A DNA stretch of 36,957 bases from Bryobacterales bacterium. GTDB lineage: Bacteria; Acidobacteriota; Terriglobia; Bryobacterales; Bryobacteraceae. The stretch lies in the NCBI GenBank assembly GCA_003132865.1, contig PKYZ01000932.1:64921-101877 (forward strand). The letters are read 5' to 3'. The notes under the pieces are model-generated. The model searched no databases. It saw only the letters and a list, made by a program, of their open reading frames with translations, and was not told where the DNA came from. This document shows, one piece after another, positions 24,336-31,857 of the stretch. Made by a program: the position numbers and the translations under genes. How positions within the stretch are numbered: the first letter of the stretch is position 1; the number at the start of each line of letters is the position of its first letter.

Positions 24336-24865
24336 TGAGCACCACCTTCTGGCACCCGGACGGCACGCCGATGTCGGCACAGCAATTTATGGAGGCACTG
24401 TTCGGCAAATTGCCCGAATTTTTCAAAGATGAGGCGGAGCTTCGCGCCATTTGGATAGCGCCCGACACGCGCGCCAAGCTGCTGCAGGGCCTTGCCGAAA
24501 GCGGTTTTGGCGGGCAACAACTGGCCGAGATGCAGAAAATCATTGATGCCGAGAAGAGCGACCTGTTCGACGTATTGGCGTATATCGCATACGCGTCGCC
24601 GCCGCTCACCCGTGAGGAGCGGGCCACCAAAGCCAAGCCGGTGATCATCACCCACTTCAACACAAAACAGCAGGCTTTCCTCGACTTTGTGCTTTCGCAT
24701 TATGTGAACGAAGGCGTGCAGGAACTCAACCGTGACAAACTAACGCCCCTGCTTCGCCTCAAATATCACGCTATTGCCGATGCTGTCAGCGAGCTTGGAA
24801 AACCGGAAGAGATCTGGAATATCTTCGCTGGATTCCAAAAGTATCTTTACCAGAAAGCGGCGTAG
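24296..24865 (+). pseudogene. hsdR: hsdR C-terminal domain in the -1 frame
   Basis: Continues HsdR from KLADGKERTIQHMM to the end (IFAGFQKYLYQKAA), matching the helical C-terminal domain that binds the methyltransferase core; it includes DAEKSDLFDVLAYIAYA. Within it, ATG at 24332 overlaps the TGA of the upstream frame (ATGA), and a second ATG is at 24335, so re-initiation could yield a separate 177- or 178-residue subunit. No canonical slippery heptamer is seen at the junction. A real inactivating deletion, a sequencing error or a split subunit are all possible; the good preservation of both frames favours error, a recent change or a functional split. Confidence 0.75.
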
Positions 24866-24950
24866 CCTTGTCACTTTCAACATTTGGCATACGAGTAAAA
24901 GGTCGCACGCGGTTGACACCCCAAAAGATCCCCAATATGATTCGGTACAT

Positions 24951-26846
24951 ATGCCTTATGTGCCCACGGGGGAGCAGGCTGCAATTCTTGATCACGACCA
25001 CCATCGTCACGCGCGAGTCCTAGCAGGACCAGGAACGGGGAAAAGCGCCACGCTTGTGGCGCTCGTCGATCATCTTCTCGAAGGCAACCCCGCTCCGCGC
25101 ATCAAACTGCTGACCTTTACGCGCGCTGCGACCGCCGAGCTCGCGAAAAAAGTCTCCGAACATCCCGCGGCTGCCGCCGAGCGCCCGAGCACCATTCATT
25201 CTTTTTCGATTTCGGTGCTGCTGCGGAATCCTGGCACCGGCGATTTCCCCGAATCCCTGCGTATCGCGGACAAATGGGAGGACAAGAAAATTGTGCTGCC
25301 GACCCTTGCGCGGTGCGCCGGGGTGGCCGTTAAAAAGCTCGATCGGCTGATTCGAGAAATGGCAGCAAATTGGGAATCGTTGCAGCCCGCAGTTGACCCG
25401 CGCGTTGATCCCGCCGACCGCGCACGCTTTCTAGCGGCGTGGGGCGAGCATCGCCAGGTGTACGGATACACACTACTGGCCGAACTGCCGTACGCGCTGC
25501 GACACGCGTTGCACGACCACCCGGACCTCGATGGCGTCGATTACGATCTGCTCATCGTCGACGAATACCAAGATCTCAACGCTTGCGATTTGGAGGTGCT
25601 GCACCTGATTGCCGAGCGAGGCTGCGCGATCATCGGCGCCGGCGACGACGATCAATCGATCTATTCGTTTCGCCGTGCCGCGCCGGAGGGCATCCGCCGA
25701 TTTCCTAATGACTATCCTGGTTGCCAGAACTATCCACTCTCCATCACGCAGCGCTGTGGCGCCCGCATCATAGAGTGGGCCTCATACGTGATTGACGGCG
25801 ATCTTAGCCGACCCGCCGGACGACCACGGCTCACAGCGGCCGATGGATCTCCGCCTGGTGACGTGGCGCTGCTGGCGTTTGATCGCGAAACGTCAGAGGC
25901 GCAAGGCGTCGCGGCATTGGTTCAACGTTTGAACCAGCGGGGAGTCGTGCCGGAAGAGATTCTCGTGCTCATGCGAGGCGACCATAATGGAACTTTTAGT
26001 AGGCCCATCAAAGAGGCACTAGACGCACTCGGGATTCGCTACTCTGATCCAGATGCAGTGGAGCACATGCTCACAGAGCCAGCAAATCGACGCATGCTGG
26101 CCACGTTCCGGTTGCTCGTCAATCGGCGCGATTCGCTCGCATGGGCCACTTTGTTCCTGCTCGCCTCCGGGATTGGACCGACCTTCTGCGATCACATCTA
26201 TAGCCGAGCCCGCGATGAGCGCATTCAGTTCGGCGAGGCGCTCTTCAATGCGTTCGATGCGAATTTTCCCGGAGCGCCGCGCTCCGCTGCGCAAGTGACG
26301 GCGTTGATGCGAACCGTGATCGCCTGGCTCGACGCCCATCCGTTGCCAAACGAGACGCCCGAAGACGGCTGGGGCCATTGGATGATCGCAGCCGCGGGCG
26401 GCGACACCGTTCCCGCGCCGAGCGCCGAGTGCGCCGTACTGCTCCAGGCACTCGACGATCTTATGGAGGACCAGAACTTTGGTCGGTATCTCTCACAGAT
26501 CACGCCGCTCGGAAAGGACCGGTCACTCGCGGAAAGCCAGGGCGTCCGCATTATGACGATGGGGGGCGCGAAGGGACTGACCGTACGCGCCACGATCATC
26601 GTGGGACTAGAAGAAGGGATCGTCCCCAGGCCGGATGAGGACCTCGCCGAAGAACACCGACTGCTTTATGTCGCCATGACGCGCGCGAAAGAATTCCTGT
26701 ATTGCACGTGGGCGCGTCGGCGTCTAGGACCGACCGCTCGCGCCGGTGCCCCACGGATACAAGATCGCCGCAATTACACCAGCTTTCTCCGGGGCGGTCC
26801 GGTTGACTCACAGGATGGACAGACGTATTTGCGTTTACATAGTTGA
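24951..26846 (+). CDS. UvrD/Rep-like superfamily 1 helicase
   Basis: A 3'-5' DNA helicase of the UvrD/Rep/PcrA group, about 631 residues. The motifs are in order: TGEQAAIL (Q motif), Walker A AGPGTGKSA, motif Ia LLTFTRAATAEL, Walker B LLIVDEYQDLN, motif III GAGDDDQSIYSFRRA, motif V IMTMGGAKGLT and motif VI LLYVAMTRAKEFLY. No nuclease domain is present. The frame is open further upstream into the end of hsdR; ATG at 24951 is chosen because the conserved part begins seven residues later. It follows hsdR by 85 bases on the same strand and may be part of the same defence operon or a repair helicase of the island. Confidence 0.92.
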   Translation: MPYVPTGEQAAILDHDHHRHARVLAGPGTGKSATLVALVDHLLEGNPAPRIKLLTFTRAATAELAKKVSEHPAAAAERPSTIHSFSISVLLRNPGTGDFPESLRIADKWEDKKIVLPTLARCAGVAVKKLDRLIREMAANWESLQPAVDPRVDPADRARFLAAWGEHRQVYGYTLLAELPYALRHALHDHPDLDGVDYDLLIVDEYQDLNACDLEVLHLIAERGCAIIGAGDDDQSIYSFRRAAPEGIRRFPNDYPGCQNYPLSITQRCGARIIEWASYVIDGDLSRPAGRPRLTAADGSPPGDVALLAFDRETSEAQGVAALVQRLNQRGVVPEEILVLMRGDHNGTFSRPIKEALDALGIRYSDPDAVEHMLTEPANRRMLATFRLLVNRRDSLAWATLFLLASGIGPTFCDHIYSRARDERIQFGEALFNAFDANFPGAPRSAAQVTALMRTVIAWLDAHPLPNETPEDGWGHWMIAAAGGDTVPAPSAECAVLLQALDDLMEDQNFGRYLSQITPLGKDRSLAESQGVRIMTMGGAKGLTVRATIIVGLEEGIVPRPDEDLAEEHRLLYVAMTRAKEFLYCTWARRRLGPTARAGAPRIQDRRNYTSFLRGGPVDSQDGQTYLRLHS

Positions 26847-26858
26847 TTTCATTCGCCA

Positions 26859-26899
26859 GCCCGACTGACAACCTGACCGTCCGTCTCTGGCAGTCGGGC
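26859..26899. terminator. convergent inverted repeat
   Basis: Perfect nine-base arms GCCCGACTG/CAGTCGGGC with a 23-base loop, between the convergent helicase and integrase genes. It could serve both as a terminator; there is no T run. Confidence 0.4.
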
Positions 26900-26941
26900 C
26901 GTGTCGCCCGCAATGCATTACCGACATTTTCACCACTGGCA

Positions 26942-28096
26942 TCAGCCGGTGATCTCAGGCCCCTCTAGCACGCCCGCGATTTGGACGCCGTCGAGCCGGT
27001 CGTGCACATCTTTCGCCGGCGCCAAGTAACGCATGGTGGTTTCGAGCGACTTGTGTCCCATCCAGTGCTGCACGGTGCGCACGTCGAAACCGGCGCGCAG
27101 CATCCTGGTGGCGTAGGTGGACCGGAATGTCTTGAGGTTGAACTTCTCTTCATTCAAGCCGGCACGCTCCGCCACCGCTTTGCACTTGTCGAGCAGGTGG
27201 TATTCGCGATTCCCGGCCGGCGACGGGAACACAAACCGGCAACCGCTGTTCCGCGGATGCTTTGCGAGGAGTTCAGTGAGCGGGCGCGGGACCGGCACCT
27301 CCCGTTCCTCCCATCGTTTGGGATAGAACCCGAGATCGGGCTTCGCGGTCACTTTGATCGTGTTGAGGGCGAAATTGATGTCCCCCCAAGCGAGGTGGAC
27401 GACCTCTTTGTCGCGCATGCCGGTGAGGAGGAACGTGGTGAAGATCGTGCGCTCCTCGGGGGTGCAGGCGTCGAAAAACCTCTTCAGGTCGTTGTCGGAA
27501 TACTCGATAGGCAAACTGGTCACCGTTTGCGGCAGATCGATCGCGCGGGTGAGTCCCGCCCGCCCCTGCTTTTTCAGGAATTGCGCCACGATCACCATGT
27601 TGTGGATCACCGAATTGCTGCCGAGGTTGTGCTTGCGCTTCAGGTAGACCATGTAATCGTTCAGATCATCCGGCGTGATGCTCTTGGCCGTGGTGCGGTC
27701 GGAGAAGAACTCAAGAAAGCGCGTGAGGACCGCCTTGTACTTCCGGAGCGTGTTCGGTTTCTTGAGACCTTCCACCACGTCGAGGTAACGCTTCGCGGCA
27801 ACATGGAGCGGCGTGCGCGAGACCTCCTCGGCCGGATCTTGTGCGAGGCCGAGCGCTTTCCCTTCGAGCTGGTGTTTCCGGCGCCGGGCAACTTCGAGGG
27901 CATCGGAGGCGGTCCCGCCGCCGGCCTCGCGCTTCCGCTTGCCGCCCTGCCACCATTCAATGAAGTAGCGGCCCTCGGGCAGGGCGTTCCAGTCGTAGCC
28001 GCCCTTGTCGGTGCGCGGCACCGAGACGAGCTTCCAGCGCTCGTCCACCTTTATCTGTTTGAGAATGTTTACCTTCGGCACGCGGCCTCCCGTCAT
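26942..28096 (-). CDS. tyrosine site-specific integrase
   Basis: A 384-residue integrase of the phage/ICE tyrosine recombinase family, which catalyses island integration and excision. An N-terminal SAM-like core-binding domain lies at about 93-175 (AAKRYLDVVEGLKKPNTLRKY). Catalytic residues: Arg228 in LTGMRDKEV, Arg325 in KTFRSTYAT, His348 in HWMGHKS, and nucleophile Tyr357 in TTMRYLAP. At the box II first position, often His, the residue is Lys322, an accepted variant. The gene lies 58 bases from a broken tRNA-Gly half, the usual arrangement for an integrase at the end of its island, and its start points to that junction. It probably belongs to the 12.8-28 kb island. Confidence 0.95.
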   Translation of the reverse strand: MTGGRVPKVNILKQIKVDERWKLVSVPRTDKGGYDWNALPEGRYFIEWWQGGKRKREAGGGTASDALEVARRRKHQLEGKALGLAQDPAEEVSRTPLHVAAKRYLDVVEGLKKPNTLRKYKAVLTRFLEFFSDRTTAKSITPDDLNDYMVYLKRKHNLGSNSVIHNMVIVAQFLKKQGRAGLTRAIDLPQTVTSLPIEYSDNDLKRFFDACTPEERTIFTTFLLTGMRDKEVVHLAWGDINFALNTIKVTAKPDLGFYPKRWEEREVPVPRPLTELLAKHPRNSGCRFVFPSPAGNREYHLLDKCKAVAERAGLNEEKFNLKTFRSTYATRMLRAGFDVRTVQHWMGHKSLETTMRYLAPAKDVHDRLDGVQIAGVLEGPEITG

Positions 28097-28154
28097 TCGA
28101 CAGTATAGCCGACAGTAAGCCTTGCAAGCTACTGATAATTAAGGAGGGACGGTA

Positions 28155-28187
<33 letters not shown>

Positions 28188-28240
28188 ACTCGGGGATTCA
28201 GCCACACTATAGCACATCGATTTGCACCTGCGTGCTCTAT

Positions 28241-28400
28241 CTAGATCACTTCCAGCAGGGCCCAGCCGGGCAGCGAGGCGGGCTTGTTGTTCAATTCAAG
28301 AACACGATGCGGCGGGTTTTGGGGAATGGCGGGTTCGAACCGATCGCCTTGCCATAGAGCGACACCTGTTGCAGAATCTGCCGGTAGGTGGGTCGCCGGT
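28241..28400 (-). pseudogene. csm5: csm5 3' end spread over two other frames
   Basis: The natural end of Csm5 is recovered only by changing frame twice. From about 28389 the +1-class frame reads PTYRQILQQVSLYGKAI and PPFPKTRRIVFLN, then stops at 28291. The third frame then reads LNNKPASLPGWALLEVI and ends with TAG at 28241. The sense of both pieces and their order fit one continuous ancestral C terminus. Two single-base changes, near 28390-28400 and 28292-28305, explain it. Confidence 0.7.
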
Positions 28401-29393
28401 ATCGAGCCAGGCGCTTTTGCTCAGCAGTCCGCCGCCCCAGCCGAGCGAGAGCAGGCAACTGGCCGGCCTGGCGCGCATCGGCCACAGCCGTTTCTCCAAC
28501 TCGTCGATTTGCCGGGCGAGCAAATCGAGCCCCGTCCAAGTGGCGTATTGCTTGTGCGCCGCCAGCAACCGCGCAGCATAGTCGTTGGCCGCTTCGAAGA
28601 TGCGGCTGCGATCGAACGATTCCTGCCAGCGAATCACCCGGCGGATCTCAGGCTGGGTGAAGAACGTCTTCTCCTGCCAATTGCCCTCGAAAGTGAAGCC
28701 GGGCGGCGCCATTTCGGCGAAGATCGGCGTGCTATCGTCCGGACGCGAACCATCCACGGCACCGCGCGGGATCTGCTTCCAACCGAGTGCGTATGAGCCG
28801 CCGCGAGGCTGCAACGTGGAGACGCGCAGCAGATATACTTTGAATCCAGCGTGGGTCACCGGCACGGAATCCGCCACGCTCACCAGCCGCATGCGGCTCA
28901 CGCCTGCATTGCCGAGAGCCTGCTCTTCCGGGGCTTCCGCCAAGCGCCGCGGCACGCGCTCGCCCTGCGTCCGCGCGGCAACGTCGTTGAGCATGCCGCT
29001 TTTCCAATTGGCGCTGACCATGCCGGTGCGGAGCGCGCCCTTAATGGCCGTTCCGGGCAGATACGGCCCCGAAGCGCCGGTCGAGAACGTCGGGATGTGC
29101 AGGCTCTCGCCGCTGGCGCGATTCCAATAGGCGGAATAGGCCGGCGATTCGAAAGGGATACGGCGGCCCGCGAAGTTCTGCGCGAACCCGCCCCAGGAGG
29201 CGAAATCCAGCTTATCGGCGCGCTTCAGTTGCGACAGGTAGCCATCCAGGCGCGGCCCCTTCGACAGAAGGCGGAAGATGCGCCACTGGTCGAGCACGTT
29301 CACTTGGTCCTTCCAGACCATGTAGTCGATGGGCGAAAGCTTGCGTCCGTCACCAACGAGCAGAGGCGTCAGACAAGTCAGTCGATATCTCAT
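28296..29393 (-). CDS. csm5: Csm5, type III-A Cas7-group RAMP (3' end frameshifted)
   Basis: Csm5 caps the crRNA 3' end of the Csm complex. From ATG at 29393 the protein starts RYRLTCLTPLLVGDGRKLSP, the usual RAMP first strand, and has PYLPGTAIKGALRTGM, the conserved glycine-rich loop after strand 2, and LSLGWGGGLLSKSAW near the C terminus. The start overlaps the csm4 stop (ATGA). After about residue 331 the frame departs from the family (GRFCNRCRSMARR) and ends at 28296; the correct continuation lies in other frames. The body of the protein is intact, so partial function is possible, but loss of the last fifty residues may destabilise it. The frame is open upstream of 29393 inside csm4 and that part is not coding for this gene. 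Confidence 0.85.
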   Translation of the reverse strand: MRYRLTCLTPLLVGDGRKLSPIDYMVWKDQVNVLDQWRIFRLLSKGPRLDGYLSQLKRADKLDFASWGGFAQNFAGRRIPFESPAYSAYWNRASGESLHIPTFSTGASGPYLPGTAIKGALRTGMVSANWKSGMLNDVAARTQGERVPRRLAEAPEEQALGNAGVSRMRLVSVADSVPVTHAGFKVYLLRVSTLQPRGGSYALGWKQIPRGAVDGSRPDDSTPIFAEMAPPGFTFEGNWQEKTFFTQPEIRRVIRWQESFDRSRIFEAANDYAARLLAAHKQYATWTGLDLLARQIDELEKRLWPMRARPASCLLSLGWGGGLLSKSAWLDTGDPPTGRFCNRCRSMARRSVRTRHSPKPAASCS

Positions 29394-30511
29394 GCGGTCA
29401 CCTGCGCGGGCAGCGGAATCGATAAGGCGAAGCCGGCGCGAAACACGGGATGCGCGAATCCTTCGGGCGCCACATCGGGCGCTGAGCCGCGGATCGCCTC
29501 GCCCGCCACCAGCACCGATCCTTCGACCACCATCTGCAACTGTTTCTTGCGCTCGCCGAATCCTGCCGGGCTGTCGATGCGGCCGCCGCGCGCAATCACG
29601 GTATAGTTGCCGCGCTTCCAATCGACTGCGTCGTCGGGGCCGGGCGTGAACAAGGAGAGGAGCCAGTGTGACGTGGCGGTGGGCTGGGGTGGTGGCTCGG
29701 GCGGAGCAGCGTCCGGTTCAGCCGTGACCTCTACTGGCTCCTGAGCGGGCGAGGAGGCGAGGGGGCGAGGGGGCGATTCTCCTAGCACCAAGTCCGGCAG
29801 CATTCCTTCGACGAAGTCCGGCTGGGCGCTCCGTCCCCAGCCGCGTGAGCGCTCCCCGCCGAATCCGGAATCCGCCAACAGCCGTAGCGCGCCACGCACC
29901 GGTTCGGACCAGCGCGCGTGCGCCGCGTCACCCGAAAACGACACGATCGACCACAATCCCGCATCGCGGCGGAATTCGATGCAGCCCGTCGAATGCCGCT
30001 CCGCATTGCCCGTGAGCCGATCAATGGCCGCGCTCCAGCGCACACTGGTGCGGAATGGTCCCGGCTGCCCCGCGGGCAAGAGGCACTCGCTGGCGCCATC
30101 GACCGTCCACTGGCCCTCATGCAACGGCTGCCCACCCAGCAAGGCCGCCACCAGCGGCAGCGGAATGAACCGCGCGCTCTTCCAGCGCGTCTTGATGGCG
30201 CTCACGCCACCCATGGGAGGCCAGATGCTGCGCGGCGGCACGATGAAAGCGGTCTCGCCCAGAAAGGGGAAACAGGAACTGAAGCGCACGGCCGGGCCTT
30301 CCGGGCGGCGCGCCGTCGCATCCAGCCACGCATCGCGCATGCCCAGCGTGGACATGGCGGCCGTCACGGCGGCGTATAACGAATCGCTGTGATAGATCGG
30401 ATCGACGCGATTGCGCGCGCCCGAATTCGGTCCCGAGCGCCAGGGGCCGGCGGGACGGAGTTTGACGATCAGAGCGGGTTTCAAGCCAGGATTCAAGCGA
30501 GGATTCATCAC
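29390..30511 (-). CDS. csm4: Csm4, type III-A Cas5-group RAMP
   Basis: Csm4 binds the 5' handle of the crRNA and contacts Cas10. The 373-residue protein begins with a strand ALIVKLRPAGPWRSGP, then IYHSDSLYAAVTAAM, a Csm4 hallmark, and LADSGFGGERSRGWG, the glycine-rich loop. Between residues about 240 and 285 is an inserted linker rich in Pro, Glu and Ala, encoded partly by a short tandem DNA repeat, and then the C-terminal RAMP domain resumes (HWLLSLFTPGPDD). The ATG ATG start overlaps the csm3 stop, and the stop overlaps csm5, so translation of the three is coupled. The linker is not usual for the family. Confidence 0.88.
   Translation of the reverse strand: MMNPRLNPGLKPALIVKLRPAGPWRSGPNSGARNRVDPIYHSDSLYAAVTAAMSTLGMRDAWLDATARRPEGPAVRFSSCFPFLGETAFIVPPRSIWPPMGGVSAIKTRWKSARFIPLPLVAALLGGQPLHEGQWTVDGASECLLPAGQPGPFRTSVRWSAAIDRLTGNAERHSTGCIEFRRDAGLWSIVSFSGDAAHARWSEPVRGALRLLADSGFGGERSRGWGRSAQPDFVEGMLPDLVLGESPPRPLASSPAQEPVEVTAEPDAAPPEPPPQPTATSHWLLSLFTPGPDDAVDWKRGNYTVIARGGRIDSPAGFGERKKQLQMVVEGSVLVAGEAIRGSAPDVAPEGFAHPVFRAGFALSIPLPAQVTA
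29749..29775. repeat. short GCGAGG-type tandem repeat inside csm4
   Basis: About three imperfect units of GCGAGGGGG-like sequence. They code for part of the Pro-rich linker of Csm4 on the opposite strand (PPRPLASSP), so the linker may have grown by slippage. Confidence 0.5.
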
Positions 30512-31344
30512 TCCTCGTGCAGGAACGAGAAGGCGGCCTCCTGGAAGCCGGTCTGCAAGGCGGCCAGATCGACCCCGGCGCCCAGATCCTTCTGCGGGGC
30601 GCCGGAAGCATAGTAATTCTTGCCGCGCCAGGTCAGCTTCAGGTTGGCCAGGCGCACGCGGCCGCTGCCACGCGAACCGCCGCCGCCCAAGCTATCGTCT
30701 TCCAGCATGCGCAGGCCTTCCAGCACGCGCAGGAACAGAGGCGCATCTTCCTCGCACAGCACATCCATCACCAGGCGAATGCGGAAGCGGGCTCCCGCGG
30801 GCACGCGCTCCAAGGTGCGCGGATTCGCCTGCGAGGTGATGCGGTCGATGGCATTCTCGCTCTTCACTTCGGTCAGCTCGTCGTCGAGGTTCTCGCGCAT
30901 CTGCGCGGTGATGCTGTCCGGATCGAGCGGCGCGTCGTAAACCGCGAGGCGCGCCGGAGTGGCTTGTGAGCTTTCGAGCGATTCACCGGCGGCGCGGTCC
31001 ATACGGCCCGGGTTTCGGCCGAATATGAGGCAGATCTCATCGTCGGGACGATCGCTCTGGTGGATGCGCACTTCCTGTCCCTTGCGCTTGGAAAGATACA
31101 CCAACTCGGCGGGCACCGCCATGCCCGAAGACTGCTCCAATAAGGATCGCAGCTTGCCGCGCAGGGAACTGCCCGGCACATAGGGGCGGCCGAAGGCGTC
31201 CTTGACCACAGGATTATCCGATCCGCCGATCTCCATGGAACCCTTGCCGGCGCCGACGTGGAGTCCGGTCTCGCAGTGCAGTTCGCCTTCCAGGATCAAC
31301 TTGCCCAAGAATTTCAGTTCGGTTTGCGTCGTGTGCGCGCTCAT
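30508..31344 (-). CDS. csm3: Csm3, type III-A Cas7 backbone and target RNase
   Basis: Csm3 forms the backbone filament of the Csm complex and cuts target RNA every six bases. The 278-residue protein has LHVGAGKGSMEIGGSDNPVV followed by KDAFGRPYVPGSSLRGKLR; Asp49 in VVKDAF corresponds to the catalytic aspartate of known Csm3 proteins, so target RNA cleavage should be active. The thumb-like region contains VKSENAIDRITSQANPRTLE, and GGGGSRGSGRVRL is the glycine-rich loop. The gene starts six bases after csm2 and its stop overlaps csm4. Length is slightly above the usual 215-250, due to a longer C-terminal tail. Confidence 0.94.
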   Translation of the reverse strand: MSAHTTQTELKFLGKLILEGELHCETGLHVGAGKGSMEIGGSDNPVVKDAFGRPYVPGSSLRGKLRSLLEQSSGMAVPAELVYLSKRKGQEVRIHQSDRPDDEICLIFGRNPGRMDRAAGESLESSQATPARLAVYDAPLDPDSITAQMRENLDDELTEVKSENAIDRITSQANPRTLERVPAGARFRIRLVMDVLCEEDAPLFLRVLEGLRMLEDDSLGGGGSRGSGRVRLANLKLTWRGKNYYASGAPQKDLGAGVDLAALQTGFQEAAFSFLHEE

Positions 31345-31350
31345 GTCGAT

Positions 31351-31854
31351 TTACTCGTTGTAGGCCACGATGGCCTCGAATAGGTCCCGAAAACGCTCGT
31401 AACCGCGCATGTCGTTCTTGCGCGTTACTTGCAATAGCAGCTTCTCCAACTGGTCGAGGCTGCGCAAGCCGTGGCGCGCGATGGTGTAGGCCAGGCGCGC
31501 GCGCAGCATCACGAATTCGTGCTGGCGCTCGCTATCGGGCGCCCGCACGGCGCGCCGCACGGCGCTGTACAGGCGCCGCAACTGGCTCTTGGTGCCGGAG
31601 TCCATGTCGCGCATGCGGCTGACGATGCCGTGCGCCTGATTGTCCAGATAGAGGCTGTCCGCCATGAGTTTTTCCAACTCGATCTCGGGCGGTCCCTCGG
31701 GGCGTCCGCGGTCGCCGCGATCACCGCGGCGGTCATCGCGCCGATCGTCGCGGCCGCCGCGATCCGGTCCGCGCCCACCTGGGCCGGGCCCGCGCCCACC
31801 CTCACCTGGCCCACGCGGGGGCCGGTTTTCCCTTGTCTGCTCTTGTTCTGGCAT
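31351..31854 (-). CDS. csm2: Csm2 (Cas11) with long Gly/Arg/Asp-rich N-terminal extension
   Basis: Csm2 is the helical small subunit that lines the belly of the complex. The C-terminal 105 residues fit: KLMADSLYLDNQAHGIVSRM, SQLRRLYSAVRRA, MLRARLAYTIARHGL and a final DLFEAIVAYNE. The first 60 residues are different: low-complexity sequence rich in Gly, Pro, Arg and Asp, with repeated GGRGP and DDRR/DRGDRG units, probably disordered and able to bind RNA or drive condensation. I know of no such extension in characterised Csm2. The start ATG at 31854 is three bases after the cas10 stop; a start at Met65 (MADSLYLD) would remove the extension, so the extension depends on which start is used. Confidence 0.87.
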   Translation of the reverse strand: MPEQEQTRENRPPRGPGEGGRGPGPGGRGPDRGGRDDRRDDRRGDRGDRGRPEGPPEIELEKLMADSLYLDNQAHGIVSRMRDMDSGTKSQLRRLYSAVRRAVRAPDSERQHEFVMLRARLAYTIARHGLRSLDQLEKLLLQVTRKNDMRGYERFRDLFEAIVAYNE

Positions 31855-31857
31855 GCT

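Noticed and set aside
26981..28108. 375-codon plus-strand frame
   Set aside because: Shadow of the tyrosine integrase, whose catalytic residues are on the other strand.
28330..28345. GGGTTCGAA, resembling a tRNA T arm, near the tRNA-Gly half
   Set aside because: It lies inside the csm5 C-terminal coding region and has no matching acceptor or T-stem partner.
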